From contig NC_134834.1 in the NCBI RefSeq assembly GCF_004210375.1, positions 163,141,290 through 163,205,289 on the forward strand: a DNA stretch of 64,000 nucleotides, read 5' to 3'. Below the pieces are notes generated by a model. The model was not told the origin of the DNA, did not search any database, and worked only from the letters and a program-made list of their open reading frames with translations. Every line of letters begins with the position of its first letter. The stretch's first letter is position 1. Of this stretch, positions 46,712 to 56,720 are shown in pieces. The position numbers and the translations under genes were made by a program. This DNA comes from Tachypleus tridentatus. Lineage: Eukaryota; Arthropoda; Merostomata; Xiphosura; Limulidae.

Positions 46712-46818
46712 CTGCGGACTTACAACTTTAAAAATCGGGTTTCGATAGCCGTGGTGGGCAGAGTACAGATTTTTCATTGTGTAGCTTTGTGATTACATTT
46801 AAACAAACAAACATTATT
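46712..46818 (+). mobile_element. SINE-B, 5'-truncated
   Basis: Starts at 'ctgcggacttacaac' and has 'cgggtttcgatagccgtgg' and (caaa)n. Perfect 15-bp TSD 'gtttgttcctaacat' at 46697-46711 and 46819-46833. Confidence 0.93.
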
Positions 46819-46919
46819 GTTTGTTCCTAACATAAACTTTGCTCTCGCAAGTATTATTCTTACCAGGACATAGTTTTTGTTCCCACTCTGTAATATGTAA
46901 TTAAGATTTATCAAACAAT

Positions 46920-47520
46920 CAAATACTAAAATATACTAACAAACAAACAACGCAAAGGCTATAAACTACCAACCAACACAACGGTATCAAACAACCACGC
47001 AAAACTATTAAATTACACACAAAACTGTAAAGCGAGTGAAACATACTTCGTGCCAAATACAAACACTGTATAAAACCATCATTGCAAAGCTACCAAACTA
47101 TTAGCATAAACTTAACAAACAAACAACAAAAACTATCAAATTATTATCCAACACAAAAATATCGAACAGAGCGTGTGTAAACACCACTTTTGTGTTCAAT
47201 TTAAAAATTACACAAAACTAATTAACTACCAACACAAAGCGAATAAAACGTGTCCAATTTGAACATTACATAGAGCAAGTGAAACACTACTTGCCTTTTG
47301 ATTTACAACGCTAAAATCAGGGATTCGATTCTTTTTGGTGGACACAGCAGATAGCCCAGTGTGACATTGCTGTAAAAACACACACATTACTTTCGTGTCC
47401 AATTTAAACATTAAGCAAAATTATCGAACAACCACACAAAACTACCAAATTAACAACACAGAACGAATGAAACTATTCCTGTGACCAAGTCGCACACTAC
47501 ATGTAGTTATCAAACAATCG
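46920..47520. repeat. CA-rich degenerate tandem array
   Basis: Recurring motifs 'aacaaccacacaaaactac', 'caaattaacaacacag', 'gcgagtgaaac', 'cgtgtccaatttaaacatta'. The unit length is unclear, roughly 110 bp. A SINE-C fragment interrupts it at 47299-47385. Confidence 0.55.
47299..47385 (+). mobile_element. SINE-C, 5'-truncated, inside array
   Basis: 'gatttacaacgctaaaatca', 'gggattcgattctttttgg', 'gcagatagcccagtgtgaca' and (ac)n. Confidence 0.8.
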
Positions 47521-47706
47521 ACTTAACAAATTAGCGAATAAAGTTTGGAATAGGAAAAACTGAAGATAATAAATGTGTCATGCTAATATTAAAGAGCCTC
47601 AAGAAAAAAATGGCTTCAGTAGATTCATCTAAGCTGGAAATGTTAACCAACTGACACTGTATTAAAGAGACTTATTTCTGCAGGAGATCTTAACCTAACG
47701 AGACTG

Positions 47707-47884
47707 CGTTAGTCATCACCACCCACCGCCAACTCTTGGGATACTCTTTTCCAAAGAATAGTGGGATTGACCGTAACATTATAAAGCCCGCACGGGTGAA
47801 AGTGCAAACATGTTTGGTGCGATCTGGATTCGAACCCGCGGATTCCGAGTTGAACGCCTTAACACGCTTGGCCATGCCGGATTG
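47707..47884 (-). mobile_element. SINE-A lacking its 3' tail
   Basis: Starts in the body at 'cgttagtcatcacc' and runs to 'cttggccatgccgga'. TSD 'taacgagactg' (47696-47706) and 'taacgagattg' (47885-47895). The usual tail and (caaa)n are absent although the TSD brackets the copy. Confidence 0.85.
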
Positions 47885-47895
47885 TTAACGAGATT

Positions 47896-49147
47896 GTCTC
47901 AGAAGTCTGATGTCAATTTGAAGATCGTAATTCAACGATACTGTTTCAGAAGATTCATTTCAGTGTGAAAAGCTTAAACTAGGTGATACTTTAGTAATCT
48001 ACAACAACTGAGAAAGTTAATTTCGTTATAATGAATAGTAAATAGTCACAAAGTGTCTGTTAAATCCTAATTTAGTATTTGAAAATTGATATGTATATAT
48101 ATTTTATTGAATATACAATAAAAGTACATGTTTCATGAAAGAGCAGATCACTTTGGAAGAATCAGAAAAAATGCTTTGTGTTAAGAAAGGCTTACTAATA
48201 CTAGTCTGAGTCTCACAGGTATTATCCGATCTAGTTGCTCGAGTTAATAAAGTCTAAACTGACGTCGAAGGATAAAAAACTATCAACAAAATTTGTATAA
48301 CAAAAAAAAAGTCAGTAACCTTGATCAAAGCGTTGTTACCGCTCTTCAAAAGGAAAGCTAAATCTCTTAGAATGAAGCTAGTTTAATTTGATTTTGCAAT
48401 TTAGTTATACTTAGAGTAATTATCTGTTGAGCGAAAGAATTTTTTCCCTGAAATTGTTTCTTGGACTAAGAAAAAGAAACTTGAACATGTATTTGTAATA
48501 TAAGAATTTATGGTTTTACGCAAAAATAAATGAAACAAAATCATTTTCCTCGTTAGTTAAGAAGAATTTGCTGAAACGCAGGTTTTTTGATAGTCGTGAA
48601 GTATAATTTGCCAGGAGCTCATTGGTTTTAATGGTTGTAGAATATATAGCTCATTTGGTACGAGACACTCGTAATAATTTTGCTGGGAAAATATTCTTAG
48701 AAATTTATATGTGAAAGGCAGTTGTATGCCTAGTGTCTTATAAAAGGATTATTTGCAAATAGCTGTTCATAATTTCAAACTGATAAACTGGAAAGACGAG
48801 AGTTACTCAACAGTATTCATCACCAATTCTTTGGTCACTCATGTATAACAGAATAGCTAAATTTAGTCATCACTCCTATAGCGCATCTGTAGCATCAGAG
48901 TGTGATTCTGTGGCAATGGACAGCGAGATTTTTGACAGTCAAAAATGTACTGAAAAATAAATAACTAAAATAACATTTAGTGTGGTATGTTTTACATTAG
49001 AATGTTAATTTTATTTTAAAAATTTAAAAATGACGGAGCTATCTCTTGTTTAAACTTTTAGACTGAACTTTTCAAGATGGCGTTTACAGTTAAATGGATT
49101 AGCAAAAATACATTTATTTTATGTTCATTACCTTTTAAAGAAAGTAG
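47896..49147. other. Unique DNA with a possible SINE relic
   Basis: A weak SINE-A-like stretch on minus at about 48755-48935 ('ttatttgcaaatagctgttc', 'ctgtagcatcagagtgtg') is too diverged for a firm call. Otherwise nothing recognised. Confidence 0.45.
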
Positions 49148-49284
49148 CGCCCCAGTGGCTGATGGTAGTTCTACAGGCTTACGAGACTAAAAATCTGGTT
49201 TCGATACTCATGGTGGGCAGAGTTCAGCTAACCTATTGTGTATACATTTGCGCTTAATAATCACACACACACACACACACACAG
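49148..49284 (+). mobile_element. SINE-B with (AC)n end
   Basis: 'gcgccccagtggctgatgg', 'aaatctggtttcgatactca', 'ctattgtgtatacatttgcg', then a (CA)11 run at 49262-49283 in place of the usual (caaa)n. Confidence 0.85.
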
Positions 49285-49734
49285 ACAAAAGAAATGTTAT
49301 GTGTGATTGGCCTTCTTTCTAAAGAAAACTGTATTTTACAAGGACCGTTAATGACAAAGTTTTAACCAATTTACTCTATGGTATAAACTGTTACATGAAA
49401 TGTATTTTAGAAGGCGTATTTATCCATGTTTTACTGGCAAGTAGTTCAGCATTATAAAATTACACTTTGACAAAATTAGTAGAAACAAAATATCCGAAGT
49501 TATTTATGATTATGGCATGTTTATCATTTGATAAACATGGGAAACTTAAAAACATTATTTCGGTGTAACTTTATTATATTCCCGCCGTTCACACCCCCTA
49601 AATACTGACAGTTTGCAAAATATACAAATAAAATAATAATGAATATTTTAGTAAATAAAGACATAAATAAAGAAAATAAGACAAATAGAGCATAGAAACG
49701 ATAGAATTATTTTTTCTTTTTCATAATGGTTCCC
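49285..49734. other. Unique DNA, nothing seen
   Basis: A local inverted repeat 'catgtttatcatttgataaacatg' (stem of 10 bp, 49517-49540) is the only feature of note. Confidence 0.55.
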
Positions 49735-49826
49735 AGGTGGTACGACGCTAAAATCAGAGGTCCGATTCCTTCCGGTGGACATAGCAGAGAACTCGGTGTG
49801 AGTTTGTTATAACAAACTCACACTTA
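49735..49826 (+). mobile_element. SINE-C, 5'-truncated
   Basis: 'tacgacgctaaaatcagagg', 'tccgattccttccggtggac', 'gtttgttataacaaactcac'. Confidence 0.7.
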
Positions 49827-50748
49827 TAAGATTCATTATAATTAGCTTTTTATGTTAATTTAAGTGTGCACACGTTGAATACATATATACTTTTAAATGG
49901 TATTAAAATTTTATGATCAAAATTTCATTCTATGCACCTTGTGTTTCGTATTTTGGAAGACAGCAACTTGTTCAAAGAATACACGGCAGAATAAACATTA
50001 AAAAGTTTTCGCCAGCAAACTAAGTTTTAACTTAGTTTCTTCTTTTCGTATTAAAATCATTCCTTAGACGAAATAAATTATTGTTCAATTAGATATTACA
50101 ATTTATTACAAATTTAACCGGTCACGAAGAGCTGAGAATTGAATGGTCTGGGATTAAAGATTCTTGCCCTTCGCATCCGCCCACGTCACTTCAATCTGTG
50201 GATGCGTTATAAATATAACAGACATTCTCGTTATTTGGCACAAACTTCCTACCAAAGTCGTTATAGCGTCAAATTTTGTTGGCTGTTTGCCTTCCCTTTG
50301 ATCAGATGATTAAAAAAAACAACTATACTTGAATTTTAGGGATCACTGATCTGTCCGTTTAGCTCGTGCGCAAAAAATAAAAGAATAAAAAATGACTGTT
50401 CACTTACAAAATTCTAATTTCAATTCCATTTCTACAAACAAATAATGATGTGTTTATAGAAAACTACCATAATATCCAACATATATGTATACATGGTAGT
50501 AATGGTTGTAATGGTATTGTACAGCTACGAAGTGCGAATGCAGCTACTTTCTTCCAGCATCTCAGTTATAGCACACGAACAGTTTGTCCGAAGAAAAGCT
50601 GTCTTTGCCATACTATTAAGCCTCATTTTCATTTGGCGACGGCTTCATTGATTTTGTTACTGACTTCCTCTCTCAGTTGAGTTATCGTTTACAGAATTAT
50701 GACGGTAACAGTGAAATGGCTGAAAAACTCGAATCGTTCGTCCAAGTA
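49827..50748. other. Unique DNA with an old SINE-like relic
   Basis: The region 50125-50330 has 'cttcaatctgtggatgcgtt' and 'gtttgccttccctttgatca' in SINE-A order but is too diverged to call. The 76-codon frame at 50450-50680 is not recognised. Confidence 0.4.
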
Positions 50749-51031
50749 TGGCCCGGCATGGCCAAGCGTGTTAAAGCGTGCGACTCGTAATCTGGGGGTC
50801 GCGGGTTTGCATCCCCGTCGGGCCAAACATGCTCGCCCTTTCAGCCGTGGGGGCGTTATAATGTGACGGTCAATCCCACTATTCGTTGGTAAAAGAGTAG
50901 CCCAAGAGTTGGCGGTGGGTGGTGATGACTAGCTGCCTTCACTCTAGTCTCACACTGCTAAATTAGGGACGGCTAGCACAGATAGCCCTCGAGTTGTTTT
51001 GTGCGAAATTCAAAAACAAACAAACAAACAA
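50749..51031 (+). mobile_element. SINE-A, full length, well preserved
   Basis: 'tggcccggcatggccaagcg', 'gcgtgcgactcgtaatctgg', 'cgggtttgcatccccgtcgg', complete body, tail and (caaa)n. TSD 'tcgtccaagta' (50738-50748) and 'tcgtccaaata' (51032-51042). Belongs to the 'aagcg.gttaa' subfamily. Confidence 0.95.
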
Positions 51032-51042
51032 TCGTCCAAATA

Positions 51043-52920
51043 CTTATCCATTTAAATTTAATATTTCAAGGATCTACCTGAGATTGTTTAATAAATATAT
51101 TCAATATTACTTCAAACACTTCATCACAACTATACTTTGTACACAAGAAAGATAGAGAGAATAAGAAAATGTGTTTGAATGTCATGAATACTTCGTTAGC
51201 TGAGTCTTACTTTCGTACTTTTGAAAATACAAACTAGTTTTATGTGTTCTGTCATAATACTGTTTAGTAAAGATATACAATTACTCATGCATTCGTTACA
51301 CGCTGGACGTCTTAAGTTTGGGTAATGCTGTAATTAATAAGATTTATAATTTTTGTGAAGTTATTTTCGTGGTTCTTAAATTTTCAGGAACCTCATAAGA
51401 AAAATGAATCCTAACAGCTTTTTATCACGACTCGATTCCTTTTATGTAATAACAATTTAGTAATAAATATATAAATATATATTAGTATTTATTATCTGTC
51501 GCAAAATTATGTATTAATAGTTTCTTTAGTTAAAATGTGCTCTTTTTTTCTAAGTCTTCACTAACTTGCTAAGTTTCGATGTTGTAAAATTTTTTCAGGT
51601 ACACGACGTTGAAGTCCTAGTTTAAAAACTGAACAATGGAAAAGTTTCGTGATTAACACTTTGGCAAATACTACTATTGTTAGTGTATTCGAGTTTCGTC
51701 TTATGTTGGGCTGCCAGTGTTTGAAACATTATAAAAAACTTTCAAAACAAATTATCTTTTCTTTGTTTTTCATTTTTGTTTTGTTTATTATTTCTGTCTA
51801 CCATTACGGTACGAAAACAATAATCTTTTACCATATAACTTGACAATTTCCGAGTCCAGTTACAACATAACCAGGGTGTTGGAAACCTGATGTTATTTCA
51901 TCATTTATCCAGCAGTCTGAATAACATAGCTAAAACAGTTCCATATGTATTATTGTCCTTGGTGGCGAATGAAGTTTTACGTGAAGATTCACTTCTCTTA
52001 GAGCTAACAAATTAGTATTATATATCTACTATGTTTCCATATTTCTATAGACCTAGGCTGGGTTAAAACCTTTTAATACTGTTATTATTATTTCAATGAG
52101 TCTTGTCTAATATCCTTTACTGCTCTCTAAATATTTGTTCTCCGAACCGTCATGCATGACTTATCTTCAAAACGTAGCGGCGTAAAATTTACTAGAGTTT
52201 ATTTTCTCGTAGAAAAAGAGTTTTAAAGCTCACGATGTCGTTCCAGATGAAGGCTCTTCCTATTCACATAATCGTATAATGTCAGATCGTTTCTAAGGTT
52301 CTTTTTTGTTAGTTCTGAATTCAAACTCAAATGATTTTTTTTATTCTGTCTTTTCAAACGTTGTACATTAACTGTTTTTTTAACGTCTGGAACTAATACG
52401 ATATTGCAGAATCAAAGAAACTCCAAGAAAATGAGATTCTAAGTAACGGATGAAAGAATCGAAAATATTTGAATAACGTTTAATCGACAGTACTAGTAAG
52501 TTTGACAATAGAAAAGTATGAAACGAAGTCTCAAAATATACAGAAGTTTGGTGTAAAGAAATCTAAGTTACTTTTCTTAGTGGACATTATAAGAAAGAAT
52601 CCACTTTGACTTTAATTTGATGGAGCTATTGTGATGACAAAATTTATAATTTCTTTTAAACTTCAAACTTGAAAAGGTAGTCATGTTTCAATTGAAGTTG
52701 GTGAAGGGAAACATTTAATAGAAGGGACCATTTCGTTATTTAACTTTTATTGTAAATATTTAATTTCAATTTCGTTATGCATTTCTTTTTTCTTCAGAAT
52801 GGTGTTTTGTCTTTGAACTTTGAAATTATGATACAAGATGTATAATTTTGATAATTAAACGCTTATAAAAATTATTTTCTGATAATTAATTGATATTTTA
52901 AATCCTAATCACTTAAATAG
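51043..52920. other. Unique AT-rich DNA, no gene seen
   Basis: 1.9 kb without a recognised feature. A 64-codon hydrophobic frame at 51649-51843 is taken as chance. Confidence 0.6.
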
Positions 52921-53192
52921 AGGCCCAGTATGGCCAGGCGGTTAATGAGTTCGACTAGTAATTCGAGGGTTGTAGGTTCGAATTCCTATCACACTAAACA
53001 TGTTAGCCCTTTCAGCCGCAGTAGCGTTATAATGTTACAAAGAATCTCACTATTCGTTGGTAATAAAGTAGCCGAAGAGTTGTCGGTGGGCGGTGATGAC
53101 TAGCTGCCTTCCCTCAAGTCTTACACTGCTAAATTAAGGACGACTAGCGTAGACAGCTCTCGTGTAGCTTTGCGCGAAATAAAAAACAACAA
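52921..53192 (+). mobile_element. SINE-A, full length
   Basis: 'aggcccagtatggccaggcg', 'ggttgtaggttcgaattcct' and a tail with 'cgtgtagctttgcgcgaaat'. Faces the next copy tail to tail across about 32 bp. Confidence 0.92.
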
Positions 53193-53224
53193 TTTAAACA
53201 GTTGTCAAAAGTTAAAAATGTTAT

Positions 53225-53497
53225 TTGTTTGTTTTTGAATTTCGCACAAAGCTACTCGAGAGCTATCTGTGCTAGTCGCCCCTAATTTAGCAGTGTAAGA
53301 CTAAAGAGAAGGCAGCTTGTCATCACCACCCACCGCCAACTCTTGGGCTACTCTTTTACCAACGAATAGTGGGATTGACCGTCACATTATAACGCCCCCA
53401 CGGCTGAAAGGGCGAGTATGTTTGGCGCGACGGGGATGCGAACCCGTGACCCTCAGATTACGAGTCACGCGTTAACACGCTTGGCCATGCCGTGCCT
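53225..53497 (-). mobile_element. SINE-A, full length
   Basis: 'gaatttcgcacaaagctact', 'gaccgtcacattataacgcc', 'acggggatgcgaacccgtga', 'cacgcttggccatgccg'. TSD 'aaaaatgttat' at 53214-53224 and 53499-53509. Confidence 0.95.
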
Positions 53498-53509
53498 AAA
53501 AAATGTTAT

Positions 53510-53809
53510 ATAAAAGAGAGCAAAACTGATATTACAGTATCTTTGTCAACCATGATCAAAAGGTTCTATGTAAAGCTGTTATGATATCATGTTACATATT
53601 TCTATTTAAAATAATTCCACAGACGAAGCCTTGAGAATTGCCTTTTATGATACTCGTGGCTTCAGATTTTAGATTTTAAGATCGTTAGTCAGATCACCCA
53701 AGTAGAGAGGAATGTTTTTCTGAATAACAGGTTGTTGAAACGTATGGTTGTATAAACATAGATCATGATACAAAAACAATAAATAAACTTAGTCGTACTG
53801 TACAGCTAA
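53510..53809. other. Spacer, nothing seen
   Basis: AT-rich DNA inside the SINE-A cluster. Confidence 0.6.
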
Positions 53810-54088
53810 GGACCGGCATGTCCAGGTGGGTTAAGGTGTTAAACTCGTAATCTGAGGGTCGCGGGTTCCAATCCCTTTCATATTAAACATGTCCGCCCCT
53901 TTAGCCGTTGGGGTGTTAAAATATGATGATCAATCCCACTCTTCGTTGGACAAAATATTAGCTCAAGAGCCGGTGGTGGGTGGTGATGACTAGCTATCTT
54001 CCCTGCAGTCTTACACTGCTAAATTAGGGGCGGCTAGCGCAAATAGCCCTCGAGTAGCTTTGTGTGAAATTTAAAAAACAAACAAACT
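53810..54088 (+). mobile_element. SINE-A, full length
   Basis: 'ggaccggcatgtccaggtgg', 'gggtcgcgggttccaatccc', body and tail complete, (caaa)n. Confidence 0.92.
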
Positions 54089-54106
54089 GTATAACTAATA
54101 TAAAAC

Positions 54107-54422
54107 GGCCCGGCATGGCCTAGCGCGTTAAGGCGTGCGCTTCGTAATCTGAGGGTCGCGGGTTCGCGCCCGAGTCGCGCCAAACGTGCTCGCCCTCCCA
54201 GCCGTGGGGGCGTTATAATGTGACGGTCAATCCCACTATTCGTTGGTAAAAGAGTAGCCAAAGAGTTGGCGGTGGGTGGTGATGACTAGCTGCCTTCCCT
54301 CTAGTCTTACACTGCTAAATTAGGGACGGCTAGCACAGATAGCCCTCGAGTAACTTTGTGCGAAATTCCAAAAAAACAAAAACAAACAAGCTTTGTATGA
54401 AATTCAGAAAAACAAACAAAAA
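54107..54422 (+). mobile_element. SINE-A, full length, CpG-rich, duplicated tail end
   Basis: 'ggcccggcatggcctagcgc', 'cgcgggttcgcgcccgagtc', 'gtgctcgccctcccagccgt'. The copy is rich in intact CpG, which suggests recent insertion. After the first (caaa)n, the end 'ctttgtatgaaattcagaaa' plus 'aacaaacaaa' repeats the tail terminus. Confidence 0.93.
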
Positions 54423-54654
54423 ATAATATAAAATAATATATATTTTATCTTACAATAATGTAATTTGATTTAATCAAAGTAGTGGTATTCAAATGTATTT
54501 GTATTTATTTTAGTTATGCATTTTGTTGGGCCTATTATATTTTATTTGGATTTAAGTATCTGTTTTTGTATTAAGAATTAATTTTGTTGTTCATTAAAGT
54601 AGAATAGTTTAAAAACTAATTTTCATTAAGTTAAGAATTGTTTATTTAAGGTTG
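54423..54654. other. AT-rich spacer, nothing seen
   Basis: No recognised feature. Confidence 0.6.
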
Positions 54655-54723
54655 TTTGTGTTGTACCCACTAGGGGAACGGAACCTATAATTCTAGTGTT
54701 GTAAGTTCGCTGCCGAGTCACTT
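54655..54723 (-). mobile_element. SINE-B fragment
   Basis: 'gttgtacccactaggggaac', 'ataattctagtgttgtaagt', 'gctgccgagtcacttg'. Confidence 0.55.
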
Positions 54724-55047
54724 GTTAATATTGAAGTATTGTGGAAAGCATTGCCTAATAAAGCTTCGCGGTTTAGTTTAAAATCTGAAATAAAAAGAGG
54801 CTATTTTAAATGTTTTTCTTATCCACAAGGGCTGTTTAGATTGATGTTTGAGTCTCAAATTATTACTAGTGATTTTACATCAGAATAAAGAATATACAGT
54901 ATCTGCTGATTAACGCTGTTGTCGTATACACGTGTGTTTTATGTTCAGCGAATTTGCGACTAATTTAGAAAATCATTCTCTGGCCATGAAACCAAGAAAA
55001 ACCGAAAACAATACGAACATTGTCACTATATGCAATATGTTTGCATA
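54724..55047. other. Unique DNA, nothing seen
   Basis: No recognised feature. Confidence 0.6.
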
Positions 55048-55275
55048 GTTTGAAGTGGCTAACAGTTGTAACTGTGTAATTTTAAAACGAACATTTCGTC
55101 TGTTCATGCCCCCTACTAGTACAACGGTATGTCTATGGATTTACAACGCTCAAATCAGGGGTCCGATTCCCCTCAGTGGGTTCAGCAGATAGTCCCTTGT
55201 GGCTTTGTAATAAGAAAACACAAAAATACACAATCGTCTGTTCATCACAATTTACACCATGATCCTTGAACATTA
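55048..55275 (+). repeat. Old dispersed repeat, copy 1, carrying a SINE-C
   Basis: 'ggctaacagttgtaactgtg', 'taattttaaaacgaacattt' and, after the SINE-C, 'gttcatcacaatttacacca' match 56240-56330 without the SINE. Identity of this older repeat is unknown. Confidence 0.7.
55108..55233 (+). mobile_element. SINE-C, full length, with paralogous empty site
   Basis: 'gccccctactagtacaacgg', 'caggggtccgattcccctca' and an A/C-rich tail. Perfect TSD 'tcgtctgttcat' at 55096-55107 and 55234-55245. Confidence 0.95.
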
Positions 55276-55979
55276 AGTATCCTAATCGTTTTCAGTAAGG
55301 CTATAATATTACTTTGTTTACTGCGTGACGTATTTGATAGGTAAGAAGGTTTTAGAATAAAAGAATAAATATTTATGTACTGACTGGAAAAGTAGATTTG
55401 TTGTACGTTAAGGTATGATATATCACAACAATATTTGAAAAACAGATTGGTTAATATTCGACCAGTCAAAGTGATTGGTTAGTTTAACCTAAAATAACCA
55501 ATCATCTTTGTTATTTTACACGTAAATAAATACTAAATAACAAAAGCTATTTGATCACATGTTTCCAGTTACGAGAAAACGAAACAAGAATATTACTTCT
55601 GTGCAATATTTCGGGCAGATGCTCTTCACTAGGCTTAGCAGCAACACGACTTTGTATGACAGTTAAATATCGAAGTGCATTTAAAAGAGAAAGAAGTGTG
55701 CAACATTACATGAATAACATAACCCATAATAAGAATAATTATTTATGTTTCAGCTGGGCTAGGTATTGTTTCAGCTATTTTTTAAAACAACCTTATTTGA
55801 TAACACTAATAAAATTACACTTATGCAGAATCAAATACAATTATTATACTAAGGAAAACAAAACAACGCATAAGAAAAAAGGAATTCAAATAGAAATTAG
55901 TAAGTAAATATAGAGGGAAACAAATCCAATGAACTTATAAAGCAGCTACATCAAATGAAAAAGGCATGTTTTCAGAATG
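55276..55979. other. Unique DNA, one unrecognised 118-codon frame
   Basis: The frame at 55551-55907 (+) has no recognisable domain and a lysine-rich end. It is not called as a gene. Confidence 0.5.
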
Positions 55980-56092
55980 GTTTGTTTGTTGTTAAGCATA
56001 TAGCTACAAAATGGGCTGTATGTGCTGTGCCCATCACGGTTATCAGAGACCTATTATTAGCGTTGTAGGCCTTCAGATGTATCATCAGCCAG
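55980..56092 (-). mobile_element. SINE-B
   Basis: 'ttgttaagcatatagctaca', 'gtgcccatcacggttatcag', 'ttattagcgttgtaggcctt'. Head diverged. Confidence 0.8.
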
Positions 56093-56239
56093 TTTGAGAA
56101 GGAACCTTCGAAATGACTTGAAGGATTACAATGTAATTTCACATTGTAACTCAAGAAAACATTATGGAATTTATTGTTAAGGGTTTGTGCGATAAGTGAT
56201 GCTGCATTTGAAAATACGTAAATCTGATCGCAGGGTATA

Positions 56240-56330
56240 AACTTTCATGAAGTTGCCAACAGCTGTAACTGTGCAATTTTAAAATAAACATTTCATGTGC
56301 TCATCACAATTCATGCCACATTTCTTGGCA
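56240..56330 (+). repeat. Old dispersed repeat, copy 2 (empty site)
   Basis: 'gccaacagctgtaactgtgc', 'aattttaaaataaacatttc', 'gctcatcacaattcatgcca' align with copy 1 at 55048-55275 minus its SINE-C. Confidence 0.7.
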
Positions 56331-56439
56331 ATATGTATATTTAAGTGTACTTACAGGTGCAGCCCACATAATGCAAAGCGAGTGCCCAGATATCGTACAG
56401 TGTCTTCAGTTATATAGTGGTTAGGTACGTTGCATTAAA

Positions 56440-56720
56440 ACCATTTTGGAAGCGCACTACATCATTGCAGTCCGTGGAGCCACGCCCATTTGTGCTGTAT
56501 CTATCAATAGTTCAGCAATGAAGATTTCATTGCAAAAAAAGCTTCATCATAAGACTATCATGTGTGAATTCCTCTTTCAGCTAGGTTTTTCATAATCCAC
56601 ATTATGTACGAATATGACAATTTGTCAAATGCTCGCTTTAACAGTCCCATTGTACAAAAATCTCTAGACACTGAGCCTGGAGCCTTGAACGATATGTCTT
56701 AGTATGGAACAGCATGGATG
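56440..56720 (-). pseudogene. Possible piggyBac-like transposase relic
   Basis: One minus frame reads 'LLKRAFDKL' then 'YIMWIMKNLAERGIHT' before stops. Another frame, after a break, gives 'GVAPRTAMM', 'ASKMVLMQRT' and 'PLYN'. The order resembles piggyBac DDE proteins, in which a 'FDN.FTS..L...L...GI' block is followed by 'GV.P......SK......P..YN'. It contains several stops and at least one frameshift, so it is dead. The match is from motif memory and weak. It may be unrelated old coding DNA. Confidence 0.3.

Noticed and set aside
49262-49283. (CA)n as an independent regulatory repeat
   Set aside because: It is the 3' end of a SINE-B copy and is best explained as tail expansion.
54034-54261. 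75-codon arginine-rich minus frame
   Set aside because: Lies wholly within two SINE-A copies.
55551-55907. 118-codon plus frame as a gene
   Set aside because: No recognisable domain, low-complexity lysine-rich end, and no splice or promoter support.
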